From contig CALAOB010000130.1 in NCBI GenBank assembly GCA_937927445.1, forward strand, positions 1 to 6,653: a DNA stretch of 6,653 nt, in the 5' to 3' direction. Of this stretch, positions 6,496-6,653 are shown in pieces (position 1 is the first letter of the stretch; every line of letters starts with the position of its first letter). Both the position numbers and the translations under genes were made by a program. The DNA is from an uncultured Oribacterium sp. Its GTDB lineage: Bacteria > Bacillota > Clostridia > Lachnospirales > Lachnospiraceae. Under the pieces are notes generated by a model, which was not told the DNA's origin, searched no databases, and saw only the letters and a list, made by a program, of their open reading frames with translations.

Positions 6496-6653
6496 GACAA
6501 CGGAGGCACAAAACTCCGAGACCGGTGAAATCTAAGCCGGGGACCCTAAGCGGCACTAGGCCCTCTGCAATCGTCGAGTTTTCTTAATGAAAACTCGACG
6601 TTGCAGAGGGTGCTAAGGAAAAATTACTCCAAGTGCCGCTAAGGGAACCCGGC
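6496..6653 (+). ncRNA. Right copy of the same structured RNA/DNA element
   Basis: Read on the plus strand. Seen: 5' block (6496-6525) shared with the left copy; a lower helix GCCGGG (6536-6541) with CCCGGC (6648-6653); an internal loop GA/AA; CCCT (6544-6547) with AGGG (6642-6645); an A/A mismatch; AGCGGCACT (6549-6557) with AGTGCCGCT (6632-6640). The inner hairpin has 10 bp (6561-6570 with 6601-6610), a bulged T (6571), 12 bp (6572-6583 with 6589-6600) and the loop TTAAT. The same 19-nt TGCTAAGGAAAAATTACTC occupies 6611-6629. The helix is still paired at the last base, so the element may continue outside. It is divergent from the phosphatase gene and points out of the window, so it could be a stand-alone RNA or a leader for a plus-strand gene to the right. 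Function unknown. Confidence 0.65.

Overview
The window carries five protein genes, all on the minus strand. It probably comes from a GC-rich Firmicute, most likely a Clostridia-type gut or oral anaerobe. This rests on strong AGGGAG-type ribosome binding sites, two TTG starts, a small region-1-less sigma-70 factor and an ABC exporter with a double-FtsX permease. The genus cannot be fixed from the sequence.

Reading in the direction of transcription (right to left), the genes are: a histidine-phosphatase (phosphoglycerate-mutase-like) protein (6407-5859); a sigma-70 family factor (5751-4885); a strong intrinsic terminator (4870-4825); then an ABC export operon of ATPase (4770-4057), long FtsX-type permease (4060-1697) and membrane-fusion adaptor (1557-223). 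ATPase and permease overlap by 4 bp and the adaptor follows after 139 bp. The three should form one tripartite efflux pump or exporter. Its promoter has an extended TGCTATAAT -10 box, and its -35 box and spacer lie inside the sigma gene's terminator. A palindrome at the predicted transcription start may be an operator. No regulator gene is in view.

The most interesting part is at the two ends. Positions about 187-30 (minus strand) and 6496-6653 (plus strand) hold two diverged copies of the same element, pointing outwards. Each has a conserved 5' block, an outer helix, a 22-bp inner hairpin with one bulged T, and a single-stranded 19-nt segment, TGCTAAGGAAAAATTACTC, identical in both copies. 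The inner helix and the main outer helix differ in sequence at eight base pairs, and every change is compensated; a ninth compensated pair lies in a lower helix segment. This is the signature of a conserved structured RNA (or folded DNA) family. I do not recognise it as a known class, and novelty cannot be settled without a database search.

Intergenic DNA is otherwise short. A 16-bp sequence (CGGAGGACAGGCAGCG on the minus strand, with small variations) recurs in three of the non-coding stretches. No transposase, CRISPR array, tRNA or rRNA was seen.
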